Below are positions 1-10,795 of a stretch of 64,000 bases of DNA, in pieces (the first letter of the stretch is position 1; each line of letters starts with the position of its first letter). A program made the translations under genes and the position numbers. This DNA is from Panulirus ornatus (Eukaryota > Arthropoda > Malacostraca > Decapoda > Palinuridae): assembly GCF_036320965.1 (NCBI RefSeq), contig NC_092261.1, positions 13,350,197 through 13,414,196 of the forward strand, read 5' to 3'. The notes under the pieces are model-generated. The model was given only the letters and a program-made list of their open reading frames with translations. It did not search any database and was not told the origin of the DNA.

Positions 1-599
1 TGCGGGAGGGGAGCTAAGACCTTATCAAAAGTACCTGAGCCGTGGTGAGGCTGCAAAGTTTAGCCTCGAGTTAAAGAGATTATGTTGCTTTTAAGAGAGA
101 CTATATTCCTGAGGCGGCCACTCACTTGCCTACCTCCTTCCCGGGTTACGGCGACCTATCTGACTGACACTGGGAGGGGAAACTACAGTATTTGTGGAAT
201 TCTTCGGTTATGCTTATTATCAAGAATTATCTTCCTTTTGTTAAATTATCTGTAGAATTTTCTTTAAGTTATCGTATTCAAAGGATTTCTTCCATGACCG
301 TCTTTGGAGGGTTTCTTTTCTTAAAGTACAAGCTATTTTCTGTTAACGTGTTTTACGGGGTTTCTTTAGTTACCATGTATTCAAAATTCTTTTGTAAGCG
401 TATGTACAGGCTTCCTTTTGTGACTGTATTGCATAATGTGAACGTTGTTTTTTCAATACACTGCAATTGCAAAATTCCTCTCACTTTATTTTTTCTATAT
501 TAAACGAATTCAGCTATGTTCGTTGAATGCTGTGTTATCAAGCAGCAGGGAGCAGCTGCGTGTCATTCTGCAAGAAACGATAACATGCTCAAAGGGAGG
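1..599. other. No gene recognised
   Basis: AT-rich sequence. Short ORFs here show no domain and no splice-site support. Confidence 0.5.
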
Positions 600-1345
600 G
601 AGTGAGGAGCTCTCTGTCCCACTGGAGAGGGCTAGTTACTGCCAGGGGTGCAGGGAGCTAGTGACGGTAGTAGTTGGGCTGCAGGGAGCTAGCACCGCTA
701 TTTACTGGACTGCAGGGATCTAGCACCGCTATTTACTGGACTGCAGAGAGCTAGTACTACTATTTATTATTGCGCTGCAGGGAGCTAGTAACACTAATCG
801 TTGAGCTGGAGGAAGCCAGTGAGGCTAGGTACCGAGTTGCACGGAGCTGGTTACGTTAGTTATTACGTTATAAGAAGCTAGTAACGTACTCCTAGTTCTT
901 AGGGTGGGGGAGATAACGCAAGTTATTGGGCCATAGGGAAGCAGGGTCGTTAGTTCTTTGGCTGCAGGGAGGTAATAGCCATTTTTCCGGGGGACTGGTT
1001 ACCAGCCTGTAGGGTTTTGGATATCACACTGGAGCAAGTTGTTGCCAGACTGCCCAGGGAGAGTTGTCGTACCGCAGGGGATTAGTTACTGGAATGTATC
1101 CAGGGAGAAAATCGTACTGCAGGGGAGTAGTTGCCAGGCTGCCCAGGGAGACTTATAAGTCGGGAGACTATTTACCAGAATGACCAGGGAGAGCTGCCGT
1201 GCCGCAGGAGAGTAGCTGCCAGACTGTTCAGGGAAAGGTTATCGTACCGCAGGGGATTAGTTGCTATACTGACCTGAAGGAGTTATGGTACCAAAGAGGC
1301 TCAGGTGCCGTACTGCCTCAAGGAGAGTTATCGTACCGTCCTCAT
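600..1345. repeat. Two degenerate minisatellites
   Basis: The 600-990 segment repeats a GCTGCAGGGAGCTAGTAAC-like unit at irregular spacing of about 35-45 bases. The 1010-1345 segment repeats a GTACCGCAGGGGATTAGTT-like unit at about 60 bases. Both are highly diverged. Confidence 0.6.
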
Positions 1346-1629
1346 ACTATGCTACGATAGTCTGGATAATTCATACGTAATGATATAATTTTTTCCAGAC
1401 CAGATACCAACCCAGGGACTGCGCTTGTCGTCCCCTATAGACACTGTTAGCGTAAGGAAAAGTTCTTTAGCCTATTAAAGATAATAGGCTGTTATTGCCT
1501 TACTTATCTCACTGGTGGCGGAGCAAAAAAACCACAGCTATCGTTCTGCCGATCAGAATGGAAAAGGGAAATAGAGGGAAATACGAGATTATTTACCCCT
1601 AAAGTTAGTAACAAAATGATTTCAAAGTT

Positions 1630-2420
1630 CAGAGATCTCTGGAGCGATTCCAGCTACTCCTGGTTTACAACGATTCCAAGAGTTTAATGATGGCTGGTTT
1701 GTAACGACCCTTATTTCCAATGATTCCTGGTTTTCAACGATTCCAGGATTTTACTGATGGCTGGTTTCCAGCGATTCCAGATTTCAATGATGGTTGGTTT
1801 CCAGCGATCCTGTTTTCCAGTGATTCACTATTTCCAAGGATTCCTGGTGTCCAATGATTCTTGGTTTTCAGCGTTCCCTGGTCTTAACGATTCTTGGTTT
1901 CCAGCAATCCTTGGAATTAACGATTCCAGCATTTCCAACGAGTCCTTGCTCCTTAAGGACTTGGTTTCCAACAATTCCTGGTTTTCAACGACCCCAGGAT
2001 TTCAGCGATTCCTAGTTTTCAGAAATTCCCGGTTTCCAGCCATTCTTGGTTTCCACTGGTATGATTATGAGACTAGAAGGTTGGAGGGAGCTGAAACCAC
2101 CTTGATAGAAGTCTCGCAATTATTTTTTTTCCCCCCTCAGTTATTCGGAGGTTGACCTCGAGAGCTTCCACGTCAGCACTCGGTCAGAACTTTAGTCTGA
2201 CTCCTGACTTGACCTATGACCCCTGACCTGACCCCCTGAACTAGGTCCTGACCCCTGATTTAACCCATGACCTCCGAACACGTCTCAAACCTTTGAATAA
2301 ACCCATGACATAGCCCATGACTTTTGAACCTGGATTTGACCTCTAACTTGACTATACCCTGACCTGGGCCTTGACTTCCAACAAGAGAGGTAACCCTAGT
2401 ATGACCTGACCCTGAATAGT
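1630..2420. repeat. Degenerate TTCCAGCGATTCC and TGACC-type repeats
   Basis: TTCCAGCGATTCCTGGTTT-like units run from about 1630 to 2065. From 2170 to 2420 short TGACCCCTGACCTGAC units follow. The ORF across the first block is a by-product of the repeat. Confidence 0.6.
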
Positions 2421-2777
2421 AACACCATATCATGTGTTACTCATGTTACTGTCTCCTCGTTACTTCGTATCACCGGTGCAGTATCTCGTATCCCGTTACT
2501 CGTCCCTTTGCACGCGTTACTGGCATCTTAAACCGTGTTACTGACGCGTCACATCGTTGCTAATTCAATAATTCTGAATCTCCCTAGACTGATAGAAGTG
2601 AGCCGAGAGTTTGAGAGAGATGCCCCGCGGCAATGTATGCACTAACCGCTTGGAAAACACAGAGAACAGTTTGTTTAGTCCACCGGCAATTCCTCGAGAG
2701 ATTTTACGGTCGCCTTTGTTGCCACTGTGCCTTTGAAGGTTCAGAGATATCCAAGACCACTTTATAGAAATGAAACA

Positions 2778-2780
<3 letters not shown>

Positions 2781-2849
<69 letters not shown>
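2781..2849. repeat. (CT)n microsatellite
   Basis: Uninterrupted CT dinucleotide for about 69 bases. The flanking 2850-3473 shows no gene. Confidence 0.97.
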
Positions 2850-2851
<2 letters not shown>

Positions 2852-3473
2852 GGTAAAACCAACGTTTGATCCCATCTCTGTTCTCCTTCGTATCATAGTG
2901 GGCTACAGTACGTACCACCACATGGCATTAGGGTAGTGTACCCACTGAAATGTAGCATAAGAAACAACTCTTTTTACATCTGTATATTTTTATGTTCCTC
3001 CGTCGGGGTTTAGTCAATTTATAACAACATTGGAATACTGAAATATGGAGACAAAACACCTCCTTCCTTAAGGTGAGGTAAAAGGGTCAAAATATATCAC
3101 GTGTGGATGGTTGATTGTTTGGGCTTTAGCTCATTCAGCTGTCAGGGTCATTAAGGCCGTCAGCATCGAGCAAGATCCAACAATCGTTAAAAAAGAATAG
3201 TAACACCTTCGTCAGATACACCTTCGTCAGTTGTTAAGATCAACGTACACTCTCGCTGACTATATGACCCAAGATGATGGGGTTGAATAAGAAAAAAAAA
3301 ATCCTTCTTGTTTATTTAAACTATAGATAAACGCACTTCCTGTTCATCCAGATTTTTTTACATATAACATTTTGCTTGTTAATTCAGCGTTTTTCTTATG
3401 TTTTCCCCACAGATATTTTAAAAACTTTTTATATGGATTTTCTTCTTTGTTTTTTTTTCTTTCTTCATCATAG

Positions 3474-3661
3474 ATGTTCATCGTAGAATCTCCCTTACCA
3501 GCGGGAGTTTTGACGAGACTCTGTTGTCACAGCCTAAGGCGGTCAAGTCTCCGATGAGGGAACATATTCTCCTCCCTCCTTGTTGTCATCCTCCTCCTCC
3601 TCCTCCTCCTGCCGTTCCCAAATTGCTTCCTTCTGAGACAAAACAGAGGGTCTTTGACAAG
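3474..3661 (+). CDS. Possible internal exon, unknown protein
   Basis: A strong pyrimidine tract ending CATCATAG is followed by 188 bases, open in one frame and GC-richer than the AT-rich flanks, ending at a good donor AAG|GTAAAG. The exon enters in phase 1 and leaves in phase 0. The translation contains HRRISLTSGSFDETLL, a run of seven prolines, and KLLPSETKQRVFDK. The RRIS site and proline run suggest a regulatory or cytoplasmic region, but no family is recognised. No partner exons were found, so it could be chance. Confidence 0.33.
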
Positions 3662-4135
3662 GTAAAGTTTGTCACAAAACATTACTCACCACCACCCACC
3701 ACCTCCTCCCCCTCCTTCTCTTCCCCCTCCCCCCTAGACCGTGTCTGAAAGTTCCTCTGAGCCAATCTGAACTTTGATGTGCGGCCCAGAAGTTTGTGAT
3801 CTTAGATTATGTTGGTGGCAAGTTATGTTAGAAATGAACCTGACAGTTAACTGGTTTTCGGCCTGATTGGTGACCTCGGGGGGAGATGATGACCGTTCAC
3901 AAACGAACGGCTGGTGAGGACTGATGGATAGGGTTAGGATGTGACGCCCTCCTAATGCTCACACTGCGACCACCGCGCCAAAGACAGCAAACGCTTTCTG
4001 TCCAGTTGCCTCCCCGCACTCTCCTCACATGGATGCACACACAACAATCACTGCACTTTATGACCTAAAGTCCCACCGGTGGACGTGGCCGACTTTGCAA
4101 GCGCTGCAGGAGCTCCATAAAGATAGAGACTTTCT

Positions 4136-4137
<2 letters not shown>
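3662..4137. other. No gene recognised
   Basis: No ORF with domain or splice support. It includes short pyrimidine-rich stretches after the candidate exon. Confidence 0.4.

Positions 4138-4208
<71 letters not shown>
4138..4208. repeat. (AT)n at left edge of Penelope-like element
   Basis: About 71 bases of pure AT, abutting the terminal sequence of the PLE. Confidence 0.97.
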
Positions 4209-4214
<6 letters not shown>

Positions 4215-4288
4215 TTGGAAAGGGTCTCTATTTTGCGCATGATCAAGTATGTTCCCGTGAGTCCACGGGGAAAATGAAACACGATAAG

Positions 4289-4330
4289 TTCCCAAGTGCA
4301 CTTTCGTGTAATAATCACATCATCAGGGGA
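4289..4330 (-). ncRNA. Hammerhead-ribozyme-like motif in PLE 3' region, copy 1
   Basis: In minus-strand order: UCCC, CUGAUGA (4326-4320), a GUG/CAC hairpin with loop AUUAUUA, GAAA (4305-4302), self-complementary GUGCAC, UU, then GGGA. Stem I would pair UCCC with GGGA. Stem III is a palindrome without a loop, which would favour a dimer. Predicted cleavage lies between 4294 and 4293. One unpaired U sits between CUGAUGA and stem II, so the usual G-C closing pair is not adjacent. Type I hammerheads with minimal stem III are known from Penelope-like elements. Activity is inferred. Confidence 0.55.
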
Positions 4331-4442
4331 GATACAAGAAAGAAATATAAGTCAGCTGATATACAACGAAGAGACGTAGCTAGGACGCCATTTGGTAAAC
4401 ACGCGATTGTCCAAGACAGAGAACGAGCGCACCAAAAACTCA

Positions 4443-4882
4443 TTATGTGGACAAGAAGGGGAATTGTTTACAAATTTTATCAACAATAAAGCTATCCAAT
4501 TTGTTAAGACCTTCACTAATATTAAGGTTATAATTCTTTGTGTATTCAATGATAGAAGATTCAATGATATTTCTCGTGGTCCTGGAGTTGGAGTTAATAA
4601 CTAAGATAGCATTACTCCAGTCAATACAATAATCGTAGTTTTTAACGTGATTAAACAAGGCATTTGATTCTTTTCCTGTTTTTATACTATATTTATGTTG
4701 CTTAAGTCTAACAGAAAGATTCTTACCAGTACCTAACATAAAACTTATCACAATTTCTACATGGCACTTTATAGATGCATCCAGGAGAATTTTTTGGCGA
4801 GTTCCTGATTAAAATATTCTTTGTAGTATTATTGTTGCCGAAGGCAACATTTACATTTAAAGGAATTGAGGAACATGGGAAG
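4443..4882 (-). pseudogene. Penelope-type GIY-YIG endonuclease fragment, frameshifted
   Basis: The minus strand reads IPLNVNVAFGNNNTTKNIL, then NSPGCIYKVPCRNCDKFYV in one frame. It continues as TGKNLSVRLKQHKYS, SNALFNHV and NIIESSIIEY in another, ending KLDSFIVDKICKQF and a stop at 4443. Key GIY-YIG features are visible: FYVG tyrosine and glycine, the arginine in SVRLKQH, and the glutamate in IIES. The CxxC cysteines of the PLE linker are present, while the second histidine of the expected HxxxxH appears replaced. The frame breaks near 4733-4738, within the YVG-TG segment. The reverse transcriptase is absent. It is dead as a protein gene. Confidence 0.78.
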
Positions 4883-4906
4883 TTCATTTTCCCCGTGGAC
4901 TCATGG

Positions 4907-4908
<2 letters not shown>

Positions 4909-4983
<75 letters not shown>

Positions 4984-5029
4984 TGTGTGTGTATGTATGT
5001 GTGTGTGTGTTTGTATGTGTGTGTGTGTT

Positions 5030-5062
<33 letters not shown>
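4909..5062. repeat. (AT)n followed by compound (GT)n array
   Basis: (AT)n runs to about 4980, then GTGTGTATGT-type repeats run to 5062. Confidence 0.95.
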
Positions 5063-5067
<5 letters not shown>

Positions 5068-5254
5068 TTAAAGTCTATCAACATTTACCCGAAAGTTTTC
5101 TTCACGAAACATGTGGTTTCCCTGCTTGAAGTTTATCCCAAGTCTTTTATGGTTACGAAGTTGTTTCCTACATTTTTCTCGTTGGTCCACCAAAACAGGC
5201 AGTAAAGGTTGAAAGCATCGGCCGCTGGAGCTATGTAGTGTCTCCCACAGACGA

Positions 5255-5580
5255 GGCAAAGGTCAGGTCACGGTGCCTTCCTGAGGCAGTGGTCAGGTCC
5301 ATGGCTAGTGAGTTGGTGCCTTGCTGGAGAAGAAAGAGGTCAGGTCATGTCGAGTGAGTTGGTGCCTTGCAGAGGCGGAGGTTAGGTCATGATTGGTGAG
5401 TGGGTCCCTTGCTGAGGTAGAGTTCAGGTCATTGAAATGAGGTGGTGCCTAGCTGAGTCAGAGGTCAAGTCATGACTAATGAGGAGGTGCCTTGCTGACT
5501 CAAGAGGCCAGGTCATGACTAAAAAGCTGGTGCCTTGCAGAGTCAGAGGTCAGGTCATGGCTAGTAAGCTTGTGACTCCT
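5255..5580. repeat. Minisatellite, unit about 38-41 bases
   Basis: About eight units contain GGTGCCTTGCTGA followed by AGAGGTCAGGTCATG and a variable GACTAGTGAG segment. Confidence 0.8.
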
Positions 5581-5589
5581 TCGATCAAC

Positions 5590-6110
5590 CATCCTAACAC
5601 CAGCTCATGTAGTATCCAGACATGTTATTTAACGCGCATGCACCCTCTTCCGTGCTCTGTCATCTGTTTTCCACGCTTCGCATGCATACAACACCGTTAG
5701 GATAATTGTACTATCAAACGTACCCATCTCGGCTCCCACAGACAGTGACATTTCTTGCCACACATTCCTCAGAGCTCTCCCTCCTTGCCTTTATACAATG
5801 GCACTATACAGGAATTCTGCCAATCCTCAGGCGCCTCACCATCTATACATTTATAATCGTAACTAAGAATCATCAGCACTCTCACTCCTCTTTCAGAAAT
5901 TCAAACCACTACAATCCCACCCGTTCCAGCCGCTCGGCAGCACATCGTCTTACGTAAGACACTCGCCACCACTGCTCCTCTTTTCGCCAAACCACTTACC
6001 ATGACTGTCTCACCTCGCATACCCCCACGTCCAAGACACTCCACATGTGCCGCTCCATCAGCTTATCTGTCTGTTACCACTTTCCCATCTGCCCCCTTCA
6101 CTGGTGCTTG
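5590..6110 (-). pseudogene. Decayed LINE reverse transcriptase fragment
   Basis: Minus-strand reading shows RT motifs typical of RTE/BovB-like elements: CRAAGTGGIVV, then CIDGEAPEDWQNSCIVPLYK, and then directly ALRNVWQEMSLSVGAEMG and TVLYACEAW. Stops and frameshifts interrupt the frame. The step from LYKGKE to the later RT region skips the catalytic palm, so an internal deletion has occurred near 5780. The minus-strand sequence from 6110 to about 6480 may be more of the same element, but is too decayed to assign. Confidence 0.65.
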
Positions 6111-6497
6111 CGTTTGTTCCCTTGTTTTTCTCAGGCGCTAATAACCTCCGACCAAGAACATTTTCTTGTACCCTCTGAAGTTGTTGATCCTCGCTCGCCC
6201 CATTCTCCAGCCTCTGCACTTCCTGTATGACCTCCTGCCGTTTTCTCTTATACCTATGTCACTCTGTTCCCTGCGAGTGGTACCCATACACCTCTTTTTT
6301 CTCACTCACACTAGCTACTTAAGTTCCTCATCCCACCACTCACTTTCCTTTTGCATGTGCCCTCCTCCCATCGTCCGCATGCCACACACTTCTCTCGCCC
6401 ATGCAAGCAGTGGGTCTCTGAATACCACCCATTCCTCACTCACTCCCCTAGCTTCATTTAGTTTCACTTTATGCCGTTCCAAAACTCAGTTTGCCCC

Positions 6498-6498
<1 letters not shown>

Positions 6499-6564
<66 letters not shown>
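6499..6564. repeat. (AT)n
   Basis: About 66 bases of AT directly to the left of a PLE scrap. Confidence 0.95.
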
Positions 6565-6566
<2 letters not shown>

Positions 6567-6630
6567 CTATGAGTCCGCGGGGAAAATGAAACGCGATAAG
6601 TTCCCAAGTGCACTTTCGTGTAATAATCAC

Positions 6631-6632
<2 letters not shown>
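6565..6632 (-). mobile_element. Penelope-like element end scrap, copy 2
   Basis: The sequence from TCCTATGAGTCCGCGGGGAA to AATAATCACAT matches the PLE terminus at 4254-4319. It is cut by (AT)n just before the CUGAUGA box, so the hammerhead-like core is incomplete. Confidence 0.8.

Positions 6633-6709
<77 letters not shown>
6633..6709. repeat. (AT)n
   Basis: About 77 bases of AT directly to the right of the PLE scrap. The stretch 6710-7149 that follows shows no recognisable gene. Confidence 0.95.
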
Positions 6710-6712
<3 letters not shown>

Positions 6713-7149
6713 GGTCATATGAAGACAAACATTGTGTATTTTAGATATAAGGTCAGTGGAAATAAAACTACTGCTAAGTATCATCTCAAGCACAACGACT
6801 CGATCCTTGAAAATGACATTACGGCCCTTGAGTACGATGGTCTAGCTTTTGACCTCGACCCTCAGTGTGTTCCACCTTGTCTTATTCATCATTCTTTATA
6901 TCTGTCTTTAGTCTTCTATTAACCCGTCCTCATCTCTTTTATTTTACCATTCTCTCTCTTCGCGTATGGCAGTCTTTGTCTCGCTCTTCTACCCTAGTCG
7001 AATTCATTTGTCTTATTCAGTCTCCTTAATTCCATTACGTTCTCCTCATTTATCTGGTACAACGTCATTTCACCATCATCAGTCTGTGTTACTTTGCCTG
7101 TATTTTCTTCACGTTGTGCTTTTTTACCTAAATACATCACGATTCTTGT

Positions 7150-8460
7150 GTATAGCAGCGCTATATATCTAGCTTTTTAATTTCAAAATATATGATTTCA
7201 TATAAGTCACTGTGGCAGCACTATATCTGGTAGTAGAAACAGCTGTGACAGAAGTATTGTAGACTCACTGTCACTGTTTTCACTGCTCTTGGTTACTTCA
7301 CCTTCCTAAGCTTATTCTGTCCCTCAGACTTTACAACATTTTCATCTGTCACATCCACAACAGAGCTATACGTATATCGCACGACCTAAGGTACAATAAA
7401 AGACGAAATACGCTTTGAATATACGATTTCCTCGTTTCGTAAACTAGTTCTGGTCTGGGCTTTGTATATACCTCACCAAAAGTCATTGAAAACAACCGTG
7501 CATCTTGAGACTCGTCCCCAGCAAGGAAGCTTGAGCCTCCAGCCCCACGCTCGTGGACTACAGTATACCTCCATTGACCCGACCCAGCTGGGACTTGGCC
7601 ACATTCGGATAAGCAGAAGATTAGGTTAGCTGGGCCTTGCTCTTAGAAAAAGAAAAGAAATATATCCGAAAATTCCGAAATAGATCATGTAAATGTGAGA
7701 GATGTACTCACCCTTCAGAAGGCTATTTTTGGTGACCCCTGGATTTGATCGTTGTTGTGTTAACTCAGCTGTTTTGGTAGAGCTTGTGGGTGGGTGAGGT
7801 TTGAACCTGAGGTGAGGGTCGCTGGGATTGGCTGAGCGTATTTCATCACTTGCAACATGATTTCCTGTTATGTCACAGCTTAAAATGTTTTTCATCACTC
7901 CCCACAAACACTCCAAGTCCCTTTGGTGTCACTCGGTTTACTAAAGAGTCTTTCCTTACATCAACTCGCTGGATAAACAAACACTTTCACTTTCCCTGAG
8001 CCACTCTCTCCGTTTTCTACTGTGTTTTGATTGCACTTTCGTCTGAATTTCGAGCACTGACTATTTCTTCTTTTCCTTGAAGAATCGGTGTCCTGGGTTT
8101 CCAGATGCCATCACAAGGTGTTATTATGATCACACAGTCGAGAACAATGCGTCACTATGCTTACAAAATGGGTACATACAACGACCTGCTAACGGTCAAG
8201 CTGGGTCGCAACTGGCGAGCCGAACTACAAAAACAAATACGCATCGCTCAATCTCAGTTCACTCACGTTCGTCCCGAAGATTCGGATGGCTGAATATTCC
8301 CCCAAAGGGAAATATCTCGTCTTATTGTTGGTTTTTTTAGATATTTTAGTTGCCTGAATTTCGGGTAAATTATGGAGATATCCAGTGGTCTGTGTGTCCC
8401 CTGTTCCACAAAAGACACGTAGATCCTAAGATGTTTGGACGGTAGTAACAAACCAGTTGT
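7150..8460. repeat. Tandem segmental duplication, unit 1
   Basis: This unit matches 8555-9845 nearly base for base over about 1.3 kb, with an offset of 1379-1391. A 12-base difference lies near 8925. The best shared core is 7400-8300. A minus-strand ORF (MECLWGVMKNIL, 7916-7626) and plus-strand ORFs near 8077-8340 recur in both units. No domain is recognised; this may be an unclassified transposable element. Confidence 0.85.
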
Positions 8461-8554
8461 CGTCTGAAATATACACCACTTTACAGTGAAGGTTACAGTT
8501 ATATATGTATATTATTGATAGAAGGTCCTTGATATAGAGTTCCAGCGCGTTGTA

Positions 8555-9845
8555 GAACATTTTGCTCTTTCGTATAAACCTTCTTAATTTCGGTGTATAT
8601 GATTTTATATGTCACTGAATTAGCACTATACCCCTGAGTACTAACAGCTGTGACTGACGCACTGTCACTGTTCTCACTGCTCTTAGTTACTTCACCTTCC
8701 TAACCGTATTCTCTCAAATTTTTCTCAAATTGCTCTCAGTATTTTCATTTATCACATCCACGACAGAGGTACAATAGAAATCGAAATACGCTCTGAATAT
8801 ACAATTTCCTCGTTTCGTAAACTAGTTCTGGTCTGGGCTTTGTATATACCTCACCAAAAGTCATTGAAAACAACCGTGCATCTTGAGACTCGTCCCCAGC
8901 AAGGAAGCTTGAGCCTCCAGCCCCGCGCTGCCTCGCTGGGCTCGTGCACTACAGTATACCTCCATTGACCCGACCCAGCTGGGACTTGACCACATTCGGA
9001 TAAGCAGAAGATTAGGTTAGCTGGGCCTTGCTCTTAGAAAAAGAAAAGAAATATATCCGAAACTTCCGAAATAGATCATGTAAATGTGAGAGATGTACTC
9101 ACCCTTCAGAAGGCTATTTTGGTGACCCCTGGATTTGACCGTTGTTGTGTTAACTCAGCTGTTTTGGTAGAGCTTGTGGGTGGGTGAGGTTTGAATCTGA
9201 GGTGAGGGTCGCAGGGATTGGCTGAGCGTATTTCATCACTTGCGACATGATTTCCTGTTATGTCACAGCTTAAAATGTTTTTCATCACTCCCCACAAACA
9301 CTCCAAGGCCCTTTGGTGTCACTCGGTTTACTAAAGAGTCTATCCTTACATCAACTCGCTGGATAAACAAACACTTTCACTTTTCCTGAGCCACTCTCTC
9401 CGTTTTCTACTGTGTTTTGATTGCACTTTCGTCTGAATTTTGAGCACTGACGATTTCTTCTTTTCCTTGAAGAATCGGTGTCCTGAGTTTCCAGATGCCA
9501 TCACGAGGTGTTATTATGATCACACAGTCGAGAACAATGCGTCACTATGCTCACAAAATGGGTACACACAACGACCTGCTAACGGTCAAGCTGGGTCGCA
9601 ACTGGCGAGCCGAACTACAAAAACAAATACGCATCGCTCAATCTCAGTTCACTCACGTTCGTCCCGAAAATTCGGATGGCTGAATATTCTTATAAAAGGA
9701 GAATGTATCGCCTTATTGTCGGTTATCTAGATATTTTGGTTTCCTGGATTTCGAATAAGTTGTGGAGATAACCAGTGGTCTACGAGTCCCCTGTTCAGCT
9801 AAAGACACGGAGATCCTGTAACACGTCTGGCCGCTAGTGAGAAGA
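8555..9845. repeat. Tandem segmental duplication, unit 2
   Basis: Second copy of the unit at 7150-8460. The minus-strand ORF starting MECLWGVMKNIL (9306-9106) is shortened by a frame change near 9118, where one T is missing relative to unit 1. The 62-codon plus-strand frame beginning near 9495 is kept with only a few substitutions. Confidence 0.85.
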
Positions 9846-9983
9846 CAGGGTTACCCCCCCTGAACTACATAGTGTTGTAGCGCATATTCCTCTCTGGTCT
9901 AGTCTGGTTGGCGTCCAGTACGATAACAAAGTGTTCTGGGCCAATGGTAATACGGATGGATGGATTAACAAGGAGCAGAGGCG

Positions 9984-9986
<3 letters not shown>

Positions 9987-10056
<70 letters not shown>
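9987..10056. repeat. (AT)n
   Basis: About 70 bases of AT. Flanks 9846-9986 and 10057-10349 show no recognisable gene. Confidence 0.95.
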
Positions 10057-10059
<3 letters not shown>

Positions 10060-10349
10060 CACCTGCGATTTGTCAACTTCTGTGTGACTGTACCCGTGCA
10101 TGTAAATTTGTTACCGAGTCTGTGTAGATTTAATTTTGATCTGCCAGCGAACGTGACGTATGTGCCAGTATAAACCAGCTGCAGTTTTATTGCGCGGGAA
10201 AATGAATGTGTAGAAAAAATGGCTTACGTTCCTCCCCCTGAGGGAATGTTACAGACTGACCTGGCGGGGAAGATGTTATTCGCTAGCAGGAGAGATAATG
10301 TTAATTCAGTATCATGTAAAAGGATTCTGTCAGTCTTCCAATATCTTTT

Positions 10350-10795
10350 TGACTGTCTCTATATATTCTTGGAGGCATACGACGTTGAAGGCTATGGCAC
10401 ATCCTTCTTTTCCGTGCAATTTTTTTCGGTTTTCTTCTCGAAGATTCTTCAGTTGTTCCCCAAAGGGCAGTGACGTTTCGGAACTTACTTGTTTCATCTT
10501 CTGGCTGGATCTGATGCTTCTGACGAGGGTGGCTACTTATATACGATTCTGGTGGATCCGGGGGAGAGACAGGTGGGCGGGGCTGATCGGCTAAGCTGAT
10601 CACTCATTGGTTGCGTGGTTGGTAAGGCTGATGTGACGTTTTGAGAATGGAAGGATTTGAAAAAATCTTCGACTTGTGAGTTTATTGTCGTTGTTTTGTG
10701 ATGGTGTACATAAGAAAATGAATAAAGGAGATTGTGCCATAGCTTTCAACCTCGTATGCCTCCAAGAAAATAACTTACCTGGCTGCATCAGTATA
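10350..10795. repeat. Imperfect inverted repeat, arms about 120 bases
   Basis: The left arm (about 10355-10480) contains TTCTTGGAGGCATACGACGT and GCTATGGCACA. The right arm (about 10640-10790) contains the reverse complement of TTCTTGGAGGCATACGAGGT and GCTATGGCACA. Arms share further patches (CGAAGATT, GTGACGTTT) with indels. The roughly 160-base centre is GC-richer. This may be a foldback or a pair of opposed transposon ends; the family is unknown. Confidence 0.6.

Larger units (their letters stand above)
4209..4909 (-). mobile_element. 5'-truncated Penelope-like element with GIY-YIG region
   Basis: Read on the minus strand, the unit contains a connector, a GIY-YIG endonuclease region and a 3' region with a hammerhead-like motif. 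It is enclosed by a 27-base inverted repeat (4252-4278 and 4883-4909, one mismatch) and then by (AT)n on both sides. The reverse transcriptase half is missing. Known: PLEs combine a telomerase-like reverse transcriptase with a GIY-YIG nuclease and often leave truncated copies with inverted ends. Two more terminal scraps occur at 6565-6632 and 57054-57189. Confidence 0.8.
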
